Assembly: GCF_003049685.1 (NCBI RefSeq) | Contig: NZ_PYSY02000001.1 | Coordinates: forward strand, 1,550,001-1,614,000 | DNA length: 64,000 bases | Source: Brucella pituitosa | GTDB lineage: Bacteria; Pseudomonadota; Alphaproteobacteria; Rhizobiales; Rhizobiaceae | Direction: 5' to 3' | In this document: positions 1 to 8,854 of the stretch, piece after piece | Numbering within the stretch: position 1 is the stretch's first letter | Layout: each line of letters begins with the position of its first letter | Made by a program: the position numbers and the translations under genes | The notes under the pieces: generated by a model | Database searches by the model: none | What the model was told of the DNA's origin: nothing | Seen by the model: only the letters and a program-made list of their open reading frames with translations

Positions 1-489
1 GCAATTACAGCGCTTGGCGTCGTGATCTACATTCTGACCTATAAGCTCTCTGCCCCGTTCTATCTTGCGGGACTGGCAGTGCTCGGCTTTGGTGTTGGCT
101 GTGCGATGACGGGCGCATCGTCCTCGATCATGGGAAATGCGCCTGCAGAGAAGGCTGGCATGGCAGCGTCTGTCGAGGAAGTATCATTCGAACTTGGCAA
201 TGCGCTGGGTGTAACGATTTTCGGCACCATCCTGTCGGCCTTCTACACGGCAAGCCTCGTGCTACCGGCGGGACGGAATATCCCGATCATTGCTCGTGAC
301 AGTCTTGATGAAGCATTGCTGGCAGCGCAATCATTGCCGCCGGAAGATGCCAGCCTATTGACCAAACTTGCCGCATCCTCTTTTGAGAATGCTTATGTCG
401 CAGTGATCGTAGCCACGGCTCTACTGCTAATCTTTGCGACCATTGCAACTTACATTGTGCAACGCCGCAAAACTGAAACGGCCCAATAA
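1..489 (+). CDS. MFS multidrug exporter, C-terminal part (DHA2-like)
   Basis: The reading frame is open from the first base, so this is the last 162 residues of a longer gene. It shows about three to four hydrophobic segments and a conserved stretch reading ASSSIMGNAPAEKAGMAAS followed by ELGNALGVTIFGTILS. That pattern is typical of the last third of 14-helix DHA2 drug:proton antiporters of the SmvA/QacA type. It ends in a short basic cytoplasmic tail (QRRKTETAQ). The product would be an inner-membrane exporter; the substrate cannot be inferred. It converges on cobE, with only a few bases between the stop codons. Any start drawn inside the window would be artificial. Confidence 0.85.
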   Translation, partial: AITALGVVIYILTYKLSAPFYLAGLAVLGFGVGCAMTGASSSIMGNAPAEKAGMAASVEEVSFELGNALGVTIFGTILSAFYTASLVLPAGRNIPIIARDSLDEALLAAQSLPPEDASLLTKLAASSFENAYVAVIVATALLLIFATIATYIVQRRKTETAQ

Positions 490-495
490 TCAAAC

Positions 496-882
496 TCATG
501 TCACCGCCAATGCTGCGGTGACACGACCGCCCAAAGTCTTTTCTACCCTTAGAAAAGCTGCCGGTCCTGCTGCCGCCAGCGCGGCAGATTCCGCGACACC
601 ATGACAACCGATTGTTGCGAAAACCGCCTCCGACGGGTTCTTGATGCGAAATGTTTCCTGCTCAAGCCGTTCCGCAGCAAAGAAGCGCAAGCTGCACCCA
701 TAATGCTCGGCAAGAGCCAGCCAGACCGGCTCACCTTGTTTCGTGTCCAGTGTTGCGATCATATCGGGCTTTATAACACCCACACCCGCTAGCACCTTAT
801 CCGCCAATGAAACAAGCTCCTCAAGGTATACGCCTGAGGAGCTGCCCATTCCCAAAACAATGCGCGTTGCGTCAGAGACCAC
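496..882 (-). CDS. cobE: Cobalamin biosynthesis protein CobE (CbiG C-terminal-like)
   Basis: This 128-residue protein matches the small CobE/CbiG-C family: an N-terminal VLGMGSSSGV glycine loop, a central IATLDTKQGEP segment, and a C-terminal ATIGCHGVAESAAL segment. CobE belongs to the aerobic cobalamin pathway; its exact catalytic role is poorly defined, whereas CbiG-C relatives take part in ring contraction in the anaerobic route. The start is a GTG inside the last codons of the upstream terB-like gene (11-base overlap), and no clear Shine-Dalgarno precedes it, so translational coupling is likely. The other cob ring genes that often flank cobE are absent; the next gene downstream is a convergent MFS exporter. 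Confidence 0.8.
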   Translation of the reverse strand: MVSDATRIVLGMGSSSGVYLEELVSLADKVLAGVGVIKPDMIATLDTKQGEPVWLALAEHYGCSLRFFAAERLEQETFRIKNPSEAVFATIGCHGVAESAALAAAGPAAFLRVEKTLGGRVTAALAVT

Positions 883-1321
883 AGGGCGATGCTTGCTGCG
901 CCTGACGCAAATCGTCAGCCGTTACGCCGAGCACATCAGCGATACGCTTGATCATTGCGGTTTCAGACTGATCGATATGGTTGTCCGCGCAAGCAACTCT
1001 CATCAAATCGCGTAGCAAGGAAGCACGGCGCTCAGGTGCCATTTCAGCCAACATGCTGGCTGCCTGCTTCGTCGTGGTTTCATATCCGAAATCCTTCAGA
1101 TACTCAGTCACTTCTGGCAATTCCTCTGCCGAAATCCCAAAGCTCTCTGAAGCAATCGCTTTGAAAGCAGCAATTTCAGCCGGGTGACGGTCGCCGTCTG
1201 CGAAGACCACATGAAGCAGGAGAAGCAATTCCGAAGCGAGGGCCGGATCTTCGGCAACACGCTGCACAGCGCTTTTTTTGCTGAGAAACGCAGAGATGCG
1301 TTCGAAAATGCTTTCACTCAT
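872..1321 (-). CDS. TerB-family protein (tellurite-resistance-like)
   Basis: A 149-residue, mostly helical acidic protein. It has the duplicated TerB pattern: LLLHVVFADGDRHPAEIAAFK in the first half and LMRVACADNHIDQSETAMIKRIA in the second, each with Asp/Glu placed as in TerB metal-binding helices. TerB-like proteins are cytoplasmic. A tellurite phenotype is known only for full ter clusters, and none is present here. The start is supported by an AGAGGG sequence seven bases upstream. The gene overlaps the cobE start by 11 bases, so the two are probably cotranscribed. A link to cobalamin is suggested only by position. Confidence 0.8.
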   Translation of the reverse strand: MSESIFERISAFLSKKSAVQRVAEDPALASELLLLLHVVFADGDRHPAEIAAFKAIASESFGISAEELPEVTEYLKDFGYETTTKQAASMLAEMAPERRASLLRDLMRVACADNHIDQSETAMIKRIADVLGVTADDLRQAQQASPCGL

Positions 1322-1420
1322 GGGCTACCCTCTCCTGTGTTGTGTTAGCAACTTTTTCCAATGATGCCCTAACCAGTAAACAACGCAAGCGCCACAATGC
1401 AACAGCTAAGGATTTTCGGA

Positions 1421-1490
1421 AGCGCTGGAGCAAATCCCGAAAAGTAGGAACCGGTTTTCGGACCAAGATCTGCGTCAAACAAAATGAGTA
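1421..1490. repeat. Dispersed intergenic repeat (GGTTTTCGGA type), copy 1
   Basis: The gap between terB and the TSUP permease carries GAAAAGTAGGAACCGGTTTTC followed by an AAGATCTGCGTCAAAACA-like stretch. The same word pattern recurs at about 16785, 37980, 45845 and 47065. It looks like a degenerate member of the short intergenic repeats common in Rhizobiales. No coding potential. Confidence 0.5.
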
Positions 1491-1583
1491 AACTTAATCC
1501 AGAAATACTCTAAGTCGCACCCCGGCTGGCGTAACGGGACTGTCTGCTCTATGTTGCGCCATCTCATCCCGGAATCCCCCTCC

Positions 1584-2369
1584 ATGCTTGAATTCTTCGA
1601 CACCTTAACGCTCCTTCTGACTATGGCCGCTTTCATTGCCGGGATCATTGATTCCATCGCGGGTGGCGGCGGAATGATTACAATCCCCGCTCTGCTTCTT
1701 GCGGGCATTCCCCCAGTGGAGGCGCTCGGTACAAACAAGCTGCAAGGGCTTTTCGGTTCTTCCTCCGCAACAATCGCCTATGCTCGCAAAGGCCATGTGA
1801 ATATCAAAGAACAATGGCCGGAAGCGCTCGCTTCGCTCATCGGTTCTGTATTTGGCGCGTTGCTGGCGACTGTGCTACCGGTCGATATTATGCGCGCAGC
1901 ACTGCCAATGCTTCTCATTGCAATTGCCGTCTATTTTGCCGTGAAGCCAAGCCTTGGCGACGTTGACCGCACCCGCCGCATCGGTCCATTTCTGTTTGGC
2001 GTCACAATCGTTCCGCTAATCGGCTTTTATGACGGCCTGTTCGGTCCCGGCACCGGCTCATTCTTCATGCTAGCTTTTGTCGCGCTGGCAGGTTTCGGCG
2101 TCCTGAAAGCTACGGCCCACACCAAGTTGCTCAACTGCGCGTCCAATGTCGGGGGTTTCGCCACTTTTGCGCTTGTTGGCGTCATCAACTGGAAAATCGG
2201 CATCTGCATGGGCATCGCGCAGTTCATAGGCGCGCAGATCGGCGCAAGCCTTGCCATGAAGATCGGCTCCCGCATCATCAAGCCGTTGCTGATTGTTGTT
2301 AGTTTGGCACTCGCGGTTCGTCTGCTGATGGACGGAACCAATCCGCTACGCCAGTGGATTGGTTTTTAA
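1584..2369 (+). CDS. Sulfite exporter TauE/SafE family (TSUP) permease
   Basis: This 261-residue inner-membrane protein has about eight hydrophobic helices. Near the N-terminus is the glycine-rich AGIIDSIAGGGGMITIPAL signature of TSUP proteins, with a second internal copy (IGFYDGLFGPGTGSFFML) expected from the duplicated fold. Members export or import sulfite, sulfoacetate or other small anions; the substrate here is unknown. The start at 1584 places the first helix at the N-terminus; an in-frame ATG at 1551 would add 11 unconserved residues. The gene converges on the EamA half-transporter and the two stop regions overlap by four bases. Confidence 0.85.
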   Translation: MLEFFDTLTLLLTMAAFIAGIIDSIAGGGGMITIPALLLAGIPPVEALGTNKLQGLFGSSSATIAYARKGHVNIKEQWPEALASLIGSVFGALLATVLPVDIMRAALPMLLIAIAVYFAVKPSLGDVDRTRRIGPFLFGVTIVPLIGFYDGLFGPGTGSFFMLAFVALAGFGVLKATAHTKLLNCASNVGGFATFALVGVINWKIGICMGIAQFIGAQIGASLAMKIGSRIIKPLLIVVSLALAVRLLMDGTNPLRQWIGF

Positions 2370-2794
2370 ACACGCAACGCCACCAGCACCACGCCACAGC
2401 CAATCAGCACAATGCCAAACCAGTTGATGGCAGACATGCGCTCGCCGAGAAATGCTGCACCAAACAAGGCCACCAGCACCACCGAAAGCTTGTCGACGGG
2501 GGCAACGCGCGCCGCATCGCCAATCTGCAACGCGCGAAAATAAGCCAGCCACGACGCCCCGGTGGCAAGGCCCGACAGCACAAGAAACAGCCATGATCTT
2601 GCGGAAATATCGCCCGGCCTTTGCCATTGCCCGGTGATGGTCAGGAACAGGCACAATGCACCGATAATGACCAGTGTGCGGACCAGCGTGGCAAAGTCCG
2701 AATTGATGCCCTGAATACCAATTTTCGCAAAAATCGCGGTCAGGGCGGCGAAGACCGCCGACATCAATGCCCAGAATTGCCAGCTCGCCACCAT
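2366..2794 (-). CDS. Half-size EamA/DMT family transporter
   Basis: The 142-residue product has about five hydrophobic helices and a single EamA domain. Conserved points are an early FAALTAIFAKIGIQG segment and a final APVDKLSVVLVALFGAAFLGE segment. Normal EamA proteins carry two such repeats (about 300 residues), so this is a half-size version that would need to dimerise. It starts two bases after the cobO stop and is the last gene of the riboswitch-controlled cobalt/cobalamin operon. Transport of cobalt, corrinoid or a precursor is a position-based guess only. Confidence 0.8.
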   Translation of the reverse strand: MVASWQFWALMSAVFAALTAIFAKIGIQGINSDFATLVRTLVIIGALCLFLTITGQWQRPGDISARSWLFLVLSGLATGASWLAYFRALQIGDAARVAPVDKLSVVLVALFGAAFLGERMSAINWFGIVLIGCGVVLVALRV

Positions 2795-2796
2795 GA

Positions 2797-3435
2797 TCAG
2801 AACTCGATACCCTTTTGTGCTCTCACGCCCGAACGGAAAGGATGTTTGATCATTTCCATCTCGGTGACAAGGTCTGCGGCTTCGATAAGCTCATCCTTGG
2901 CATTGCGGCCGGTAATGATGACATGCTTCATTTCCGGCTTGGCGTTTAGTACTTCTATCACTTCCTCGACGGGCAGATAATCATAACGCAGCACGATGTT
3001 GAGCTCGTCGCACAGCACCATGTCATAGCTCTCGTCCATGATCATCGCCTTGGCCTGCTCCCAGGCACCGCGCGCCATTTCAATGTCGCGGGCACGGTCC
3101 TGCGTTTCCCAGGTGAAGCCTTCGCCAAGTGCAGAAATCGTCACCTGTTCAGGAAACTTCTCCAACACCCAGCGTTCGCCAGTATCCCATGAACCTTTGA
3201 CAAACTGAACAATGCCAATCTTCATACCATGACCGAGCGCGCGGAAAACCATGCCGAAACCTGCGGTCGACTTGCCCTTGCCCTTGCCGGTATTGACAAT
3301 CACAAGCCCTTTTTCCTCGGTCTTGGTGGCCTGTATCTTGTCGCGTGCGACCTTCTTCTTGCGCATTTTATCCGCGTGGCGGGCATTCAGTTCCTCTTCC
3401 GTCATCGAAAGAAGTTTTGCAGATTTCTCAGCCAT
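2797..3435 (-). CDS. cobO: Cob(I)yrinic acid a,c-diamide adenosyltransferase
   Basis: CobO/CobA-type corrinoid adenosyltransferase of 212 residues. A P-loop-like NTGKGKGKSTAGFG lies at residues 48-61, after a basic N-terminal extension; VLCDELNIVLRYDYL and HVIITGRNAKDELIEAADLVTEM-like regions typical of the family follow. It transfers the adenosyl group of ATP to Co(I) of the corrin ring in the cytoplasm, directly after cobalt insertion by CobN. A strong AAGGAGG lies six bases before the ATG. It follows cobN in the operon across a 56-base gap that holds a small inverted repeat. Confidence 0.95.
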   Translation of the reverse strand: MAEKSAKLLSMTEEELNARHADKMRKKKVARDKIQATKTEEKGLVIVNTGKGKGKSTAGFGMVFRALGHGMKIGIVQFVKGSWDTGERWVLEKFPEQVTISALGEGFTWETQDRARDIEMARGAWEQAKAMIMDESYDMVLCDELNIVLRYDYLPVEEVIEVLNAKPEMKHVIITGRNAKDELIEAADLVTEMEMIKHPFRSGVRAQKGIEF

Positions 3436-3464
3436 TTAATGCCTCCTTGTTAACGCGTGATCTT

Positions 3465-3491
3465 ATCCGAAAAGTCTGCAACTTTTCGGGA
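3465..3491 (-). repeat. Intercistronic hairpin between cobN and cobO
   Basis: TCCGAAAAGT pairs with ACTTTTCGGGA (one extra base) around a CTGCA loop. The AAAAGT words resemble the dispersed repeats elsewhere in the window. Lying between two cotranscribed genes without a long T-run, it more likely affects mRNA processing than termination. Confidence 0.5.
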
Positions 3492-6400
3492 TCAAGCGCC
3501 CGGAATCAGTTTCATAAGATTTTCCAGCTCAAAACGTGCTGAATTGGAACGCGGCACCCAGAAGCCACGCTCGATGGCCTCATAGAGCTTCGATGCGGTT
3601 TCGCTCAGTGCGGCGGGGTTTTTATCAAGCATGAAATCATGCACCGCCTTATCAGCGATATAAGCCTGATAGACCATTTCGAAATGATGATTGCCGACTT
3701 TGCCGGTCGTGGCCGCAAAGGCAAAGAGATAATCAACAGTAGCCGCAATTTCAGCTGCGCCCTTATAGCCATGACGCATCACGCCAGCGATCCATTTGGG
3801 ATTCGCGGCGCGTCCACGCACCACACGCGAAAGCTCTTCTTCCAGCGTGCGGATCACCGGCTTTTCAGGCCGCGAATGGTCATTATGATAAACCTCCGGC
3901 ATTGAGCCAGTCAGCTTCTCGACGGTTGCGGCCATGCCGCCCTCAAACTGGTAATAGTCGTCGCTGTCGAGCAGATCGTGCTCGCGATTGTCCTGATTCT
4001 GCACCACGGCCTGCACGGAACGAAGCCGCTCTTCAAGAAGTCCGCGCTCGGCCTGCCCTTCCTCGCCAGCGCCATAGGCATAGCCGCCCCAAACAAGCCA
4101 TGCTTCGGCAAGATCATTACGACCGGCCCAGCCTTTTTCATCGATAAGAGCTTGCAAACCTGCGCCATAGGCGCCGGGTTTTGAGCCGAATACGCGATAA
4201 CCGGCACGGCGTTCGGCGGTCTTTTCATCGGCACCCGTTGCGATGAGTCGCGCCTGCTCGGCTTTGATGCGTGCGGCAATCGGATTGTCTTCCACCTCTT
4301 CATCAAGTGCACCGATAGCGCGAACAGCTTTGTCAAACAGAGCAATCTGCTCCGGGAAGGCATCGCGGAAAAAGCCGGAGATGCGCAGCGTCACATCAAC
4401 GCGTGGGCGACCAAGCTTAGCGATTGGCACGATCTCGTAGCCCGTGACCCGACGTGAGGCCATATCCCAGACCGGCTTCACGCCGATGAGCGCCAGGGCC
4501 TGCGCAATATCGTCGCCGCCCGTGCGCATGTTGGATGTACCCCATGCAGTCAAACCAAACGAGGTTGGCCATTCGCCATGATCCTGCGTGTAACGCGTAA
4601 TCAACAGTTCTGCTGATTTACAACCCAGCTCCCACGCTGCCGGTGTCGGCACAGCACGGCTATCTGTCGAGAAGAAATTGCGCCCAGTCGGCAGAACATC
4701 GGGTCGTCCACGCGTCGGCGCGCCGGATGGTCCCGGAGGCACAAAACGCCCCGAAATAGCAGACAGAAAGCCCTCAATCTCCGACGGACCGCATGATGTC
4801 ACCATGAGCCGCAAATGGTCGTTGATGGATTGCAGCACAGCAGTCGTCTGTACCCAATCATCAGGGCAACTCGCCGAGCCTTCAACAAATTGCGCCGCAA
4901 GCAATTCGATCCGTTCAACCGTATCGCCAACAATGCGCCAGCTTGCCGGACTTACAGCCTCAAGCAATCGAGGTTTCAGCCCGGTCCACGGTTCGGCCAT
5001 TGCGCAATCGAGCGGATCGAACTCATCACCAAGCCCCGCATCTCTGGCGATAGCCCGTTGCAGGCTCTGATCGCCGGGCAGACCACCCAGCGAAACAGGG
5101 ATGCCACGCGGGACGCGTGCAAGTGCGACCAGCAGATCGGTGAGCAATCGCCCCTCGGGCGCCAGTCCAAAAATATGCAGGCCATCACGGATCTGCATTT
5201 CCTTGAGATCGCAGAGATATGCATCGAGCTTTTGCAGCGCCATGTCTTCATCGTCATGGGCATGGATGCCCGCATCACGATCAAGACCGATATCGCGCAC
5301 CAGATCGAGTATCTGACCTTTGAGCCGCAACAGGCGGCGCGGATCAACACCCGACGCCTCGTAATATTCATCGACCAGCGCTTCGAGATCTTTGAGGGGT
5401 CCGTAGCTTTCCGCACGTGTCAGCGGCGGCGTCAGATGATCAATGATCACAGCACCCGCACGGCGCTTGGCCTGCGTACCCTCACCGGGATCATTGACAA
5501 TAAAAGGATAGACATGCGGTGTGGGCCCGAAGACCGCTTCTGGATAACAGTTTTCCGACAAAGCCAGCGCCTTGCCAGGCAACCATTCCAGATTACCGTG
5601 CTTGCCCATATGCACAATTGCATCGACCTCTGCCACATCACGCAAGTAAGCGTAGAAGGCGATATAGCCGTGCGGCGGCACCAGATCAGGCGAGTGATAG
5701 GTTTCTTTCGGATCGATATTGTACCCGCGCGCAGGCTGAATACCAACATGCGTTTCACCAAGGCGCATGAGCGGCAATGCGAAGGCATCAAGCTCGTTCG
5801 CAAAATAAGGATCGTTCTCCGGAGCACCCCAGCGTGCGTTCACTTCACCTTGAATCACACTGGGAAGCATTTCAAAGAAGCGCTTGTATTGATTCAGGGA
5901 AATGGTTTCTCGGATTTCGCGTCCATCGCGTGCGGCATTGGTTGGCCCAGCCATAAGTTGGCGCATCAGGGCATCGCTATCGGCTGGAATATCACCGACT
6001 ACATAGCCCTCAACTTTCATAGCACGCAGCACTTCGACAGTACCGGCTGGCGTATCGAGCCCAACCCCATTACCTAGCCGCCCGTCGCGATTTGGATAAT
6101 TGGCAAGGATCAGCCCAATACGGCGCTCCGGCGATTTCTTGCGCCTCAGCCGCACCCAACGCGCGGCAAGCTTTGCCACAAAAGCCACGCGGCCCTCATC
6201 CGGCTCATGAGTAACGATATTGGCTTCAACGGAAGCATCAAACTGCTTTGCCGATTTGAACGACACAGCGCGAGACAGCACACGCCCGTCGACTTCCGGA
6301 AGTGCCACATTCATCGCGAGATCACGTGCGAGCAGACCCTGCTGTGATGTTTCCCATACAGCCTTTGGCGTGCCTGAGAAAATCACCTGCAGAACCATGT

Positions 6401-7271
6401 TGCCGCGTTTATCAAGCACAGTCGGTTTGCGTTCTGCTCCTGGTGAGGAAATAGCAAAACCGGTAGCATTCAGCACGATATCCGGCGTGCAATCTTCAAA
6501 CACACCGTCGACTACGGCAGCAGAAAGCCGGTCCTTGAGACTTGAAACGAAAATCGGCAGCGAGTTGAGACCCTGAGCCTTCAAGCCATCAATCAACGCT
6601 TCTACCGGTTGCGTCTGACCGCTTTGCACCAGAGCACGATAGAAGATTATTGCAGCAACTGGCGCGTCTGCATTCGGCCAATGATTTTTAATACTATCAA
6701 GCGATGACACCGCATCACCCGGCCACCACAAACCAGCCTTCAATAGGGGCGCTGCTTCTTCCGGCTTTTCCAAACCAGAAATCATTGCAGCGCAATAGCT
6801 GAGGAAAGCGCTCGTATTCGCCGCTCCGCCTTCGATCAGATACTGCCAAAGCGCCTCGCGCTCGCTGACAGGCACATTGGAAAATCTGTCCAGACCATGA
6901 TCCGGTTTGTCGTCGCCCGGCAGCACGGCTATCTTTGCCCCATGCGCAAGCGCAGAAGCATGCAGTGCCTCCAGCCCATAAGGCCAGTAGGTTTCACCAC
7001 CAATGATACGCACCACGATCAGCTTCGCGTGACGCGCCGTGCGCTCCACATAGGTATCCACTGACATCGGATGGGTAAGGCTTAGAAAATTGGCGAGTCT
7101 TAGACTTGGCCTCAGACTTGGCCCGCCCTGCACAAGCTTATGAGCTTGGGCAAGGCTGGCCAATTCGGTGTCAGCAGCGGAAAGGAACAATATTTCGCCC
7201 GGCGTCTGGCCAAGATCGATGGCCTCGTTGCCGTCGCTGATCGTTCCTTTCTGGGCAAGCAATAAGTGCAT
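3492..7271 (-). CDS. cobN: Cobaltochelatase large subunit CobN
   Basis: This 1259-residue protein has the CobN/magnesium chelatase H architecture. The N-terminal part is variable. The core includes YPNRDGRLGNGVGLDTPAGT near residue 390, an AFYAYLRDVAEVDAIVHMGKHGNLEWLPGK segment near residue 540, and a C-terminal EGGMAATVEKLTGSMP region. It inserts Co(II) into hydrogenobyrinic acid a,c-diamide with ATP, together with CobS and CobT, which are not in this window. The length is normal for CobN. The ATG shares one base with the cobW stop (TAATG), so the two are translationally coupled. Confidence 0.97.
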   Translation of the reverse strand: MHLLLAQKGTISDGNEAIDLGQTPGEILFLSAADTELASLAQAHKLVQGGPSLRPSLRLANFLSLTHPMSVDTYVERTARHAKLIVVRIIGGETYWPYGLEALHASALAHGAKIAVLPGDDKPDHGLDRFSNVPVSEREALWQYLIEGGAANTSAFLSYCAAMISGLEKPEEAAPLLKAGLWWPGDAVSSLDSIKNHWPNADAPVAAIIFYRALVQSGQTQPVEALIDGLKAQGLNSLPIFVSSLKDRLSAAVVDGVFEDCTPDIVLNATGFAISSPGAERKPTVLDKRGNMVLQVIFSGTPKAVWETSQQGLLARDLAMNVALPEVDGRVLSRAVSFKSAKQFDASVEANIVTHEPDEGRVAFVAKLAARWVRLRRKKSPERRIGLILANYPNRDGRLGNGVGLDTPAGTVEVLRAMKVEGYVVGDIPADSDALMRQLMAGPTNAARDGREIRETISLNQYKRFFEMLPSVIQGEVNARWGAPENDPYFANELDAFALPLMRLGETHVGIQPARGYNIDPKETYHSPDLVPPHGYIAFYAYLRDVAEVDAIVHMGKHGNLEWLPGKALALSENCYPEAVFGPTPHVYPFIVNDPGEGTQAKRRAGAVIIDHLTPPLTRAESYGPLKDLEALVDEYYEASGVDPRRLLRLKGQILDLVRDIGLDRDAGIHAHDDEDMALQKLDAYLCDLKEMQIRDGLHIFGLAPEGRLLTDLLVALARVPRGIPVSLGGLPGDQSLQRAIARDAGLGDEFDPLDCAMAEPWTGLKPRLLEAVSPASWRIVGDTVERIELLAAQFVEGSASCPDDWVQTTAVLQSINDHLRLMVTSCGPSEIEGFLSAISGRFVPPGPSGAPTRGRPDVLPTGRNFFSTDSRAVPTPAAWELGCKSAELLITRYTQDHGEWPTSFGLTAWGTSNMRTGGDDIAQALALIGVKPVWDMASRRVTGYEIVPIAKLGRPRVDVTLRISGFFRDAFPEQIALFDKAVRAIGALDEEVEDNPIAARIKAEQARLIATGADEKTAERRAGYRVFGSKPGAYGAGLQALIDEKGWAGRNDLAEAWLVWGGYAYGAGEEGQAERGLLEERLRSVQAVVQNQDNREHDLLDSDDYYQFEGGMAATVEKLTGSMPEVYHNDHSRPEKPVIRTLEEELSRVVRGRAANPKWIAGVMRHGYKGAAEIAATVDYLFAFAATTGKVGNHHFEMVYQAYIADKAVHDFMLDKNPAALSETASKLYEAIERGFWVPRSNSARFELENLMKLIPGA

Positions 7272-8323
7272 TATGAAACAGCGTCTTTCACGGCTTTGGT
7301 GATTGCCTGCTCATCGATCTCATGCAGACCAATGACGACAAGACGCGTATTGCGCACTTCATCTTTGCCCCATGGGCGGTCGAAATAATGCTCAATACGC
7401 GGACCAACGGCCTGCACAACCAGACGCATCGGCTTACCCGGTACGTCGACAAAGCCCTTGAGACGCAGAACATCATGTTCCGCAATCACGGCCATAAGCT
7501 TCTCGGTAAATGCCTTCGGATCGGCAACAGAGCCTGCTTCAACAACAAAGCTTTCAAACTCGTCGTGATCATGCTCATGGCCATCAGCATGATGGATTTC
7601 ATGATGCGACTTGCGGTTGGCAATATCGTCTTCCGTACCCACGCCAAGACCGAGCAGTACATCGGCACCAAGCTTGCCAAAACTTGCCGACACCATATTG
7701 ACGCGGCGCGTTGAGCGCTCAGCCACATCGGCCTTCACGCTATCGAGTTTCGATGGATCAACGAGATCGGCCTTATTCAGAACGATAAGGTCGGCCGCAT
7801 GAATCTGATCCTCAAAAAGTTCCTCTAAAGGGCTTTCATGATCAAGAGATTCGTCCGCTGCACGCTGTGCATCCACCTTGTCGTGATCATCGGCAAAACG
7901 GCCTTCAGCAACGGCGGCTGCATCAATCACAGTCACCACACCGTCAACCGTAACCTGCGTCTTGATTTCAGGCCAGTTGAAGGCTGCGACCAGGGGCTGT
8001 GGCAGCGCCAGACCCGACGTTTCAATCACGATATGATCAGGACGATCCGCACGGTCGAGAAGCTTGGTCATGGTCGGAATGAAATCATCGGCAACAGTGC
8101 AGCAAATGCAACCATTGTTGAGTTCGATCACGTCTTCCTCACGGCAGCTTTCGATACCACAACCTTTCAGAATTCCGCCATCGACGCCCAGATCGCCGAA
8201 CTCGTTGATGATGAGCGCAATACGCTTGCCATTGGCGTTTTCCAGCAAATTGCGGATCATCGTGGTCTTGCCCGAACCTAAAAAGCCGGTGATCACGGTT
8301 GCTGGAATCTTTTGTCCCTGCAT
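7271..8323 (-). CDS. cobW: CobW-family GTPase / cobalt metallochaperone
   Basis: G3E P-loop GTPase of 350 residues. Walker A GFLGSGKTT is at residues 13-21, the metal-binding GCICC motif (Cys72, Cys74, Cys75) follows LNN, and IVLNKADLVD is the base-recognition motif. A histidine-rich linker (HHEIHHADGHEHDHDE) lies between the GTPase domain and the C-terminal CobW_C domain. CobW proteins are thought to hand Co(II) to the chelatase; its place directly before cobN, with touching start and stop, fits that role. An AGGG sequence precedes the ATG. A zinc-chaperone COG0523 identity is less likely in this operon. Confidence 0.95.
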   Translation of the reverse strand: MQGQKIPATVITGFLGSGKTTMIRNLLENANGKRIALIINEFGDLGVDGGILKGCGIESCREEDVIELNNGCICCTVADDFIPTMTKLLDRADRPDHIVIETSGLALPQPLVAAFNWPEIKTQVTVDGVVTVIDAAAVAEGRFADDHDKVDAQRAADESLDHESPLEELFEDQIHAADLIVLNKADLVDPSKLDSVKADVAERSTRRVNMVSASFGKLGADVLLGLGVGTEDDIANRKSHHEIHHADGHEHDHDEFESFVVEAGSVADPKAFTEKLMAVIAEHDVLRLKGFVDVPGKPMRLVVQAVGPRIEHYFDRPWGKDEVRNTRLVVIGLHEIDEQAITKAVKDAVS

Positions 8324-8327
8324 CGAA

Positions 8328-8849
8328 TTATCCCTTCATTTTGAGCGACAGACCTGCCGCCATGAAATAAACTTCATCCGCCACTGATGCCACGGCCTGA
8401 TGCAAAAAACCGGCATGATCGCGAAACTCCCGCGCCATCCGATTTTCCGGCACAATGCCAAGTCCAACTTCGTTCGAAACGAATACAACCGGACCTGAAA
8501 GCTGGCGCAACGCCGCTATCAGTGTCTTAGTTTCAGCAGCGATATTCTGCTCTGCCATCATCAGATTGGTGATCCAGAGTGTCAGGCAATCGACCAGCAC
8601 AAAGCGGTCATGCCTTGCATGTTTTTCGAGCATTCCAACAAGATCAAGCGGTTCCTCCACCGTCTGCCATTCGCTTCCCCGACGATGGCGATGAATGGAG
8701 ATGCGGCTTTCCATTTCCTCGTCGAATGCGCGTCCAGTTGCCAGATAGACTGGCTGAAGTCCTGAGTCTTCAACCAGTTTCTCTGCATAAGACGACTTAC
8801 CGGAACGGGCTCCGCCGAGAACGAATGTAATTTTTCCTGACGAAGCCAT
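8328..8849 (-). CDS. cobU: Adenosylcobinamide kinase / adenosylcobinamide-phosphate guanylyltransferase
   Basis: Bifunctional CobU/CobP enzyme of 173 residues. The P-loop GGARSGKS is at residues 12-19, [15 protein letters not shown] supplies the Walker B-like Asp, and [13 protein letters not shown] is the family hallmark; the C-terminal [16 protein letters not shown] helix is also conserved. It phosphorylates adenosylcobinamide and then transfers GMP, preparing the nucleotide loop. The ATG at 8849 begins right before the conserved first strand and lies five bases after the cbtA stop; a longer in-frame reading upstream runs antisense-like through cbtA and has no family match. Confidence 0.95.
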   Translation of the reverse strand: MASSGKITFVLGGARSGKSSYAEKLVEDSGLQPVYLATGRAFDEEMESRISIHRHRRGSEWQTVEEPLDLVGMLEKHARHDRFVLVDCLTLWITNLMMAEQNIAAETKTLIAALRQLSGPVVFVSNEVGLGIVPENRMAREFRDHAGFLHQAVASVADEVYFMAAGLSLKMKG

Positions 8850-8854
8850 TCCTA

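Noticed and set aside
4815..6077. Plus-strand open frame of 420 codons opposite cobN
   Set aside because: It lies wholly antisense to a clearly conserved gene, has no recognisable domain, and is expected by chance in this codon usage.
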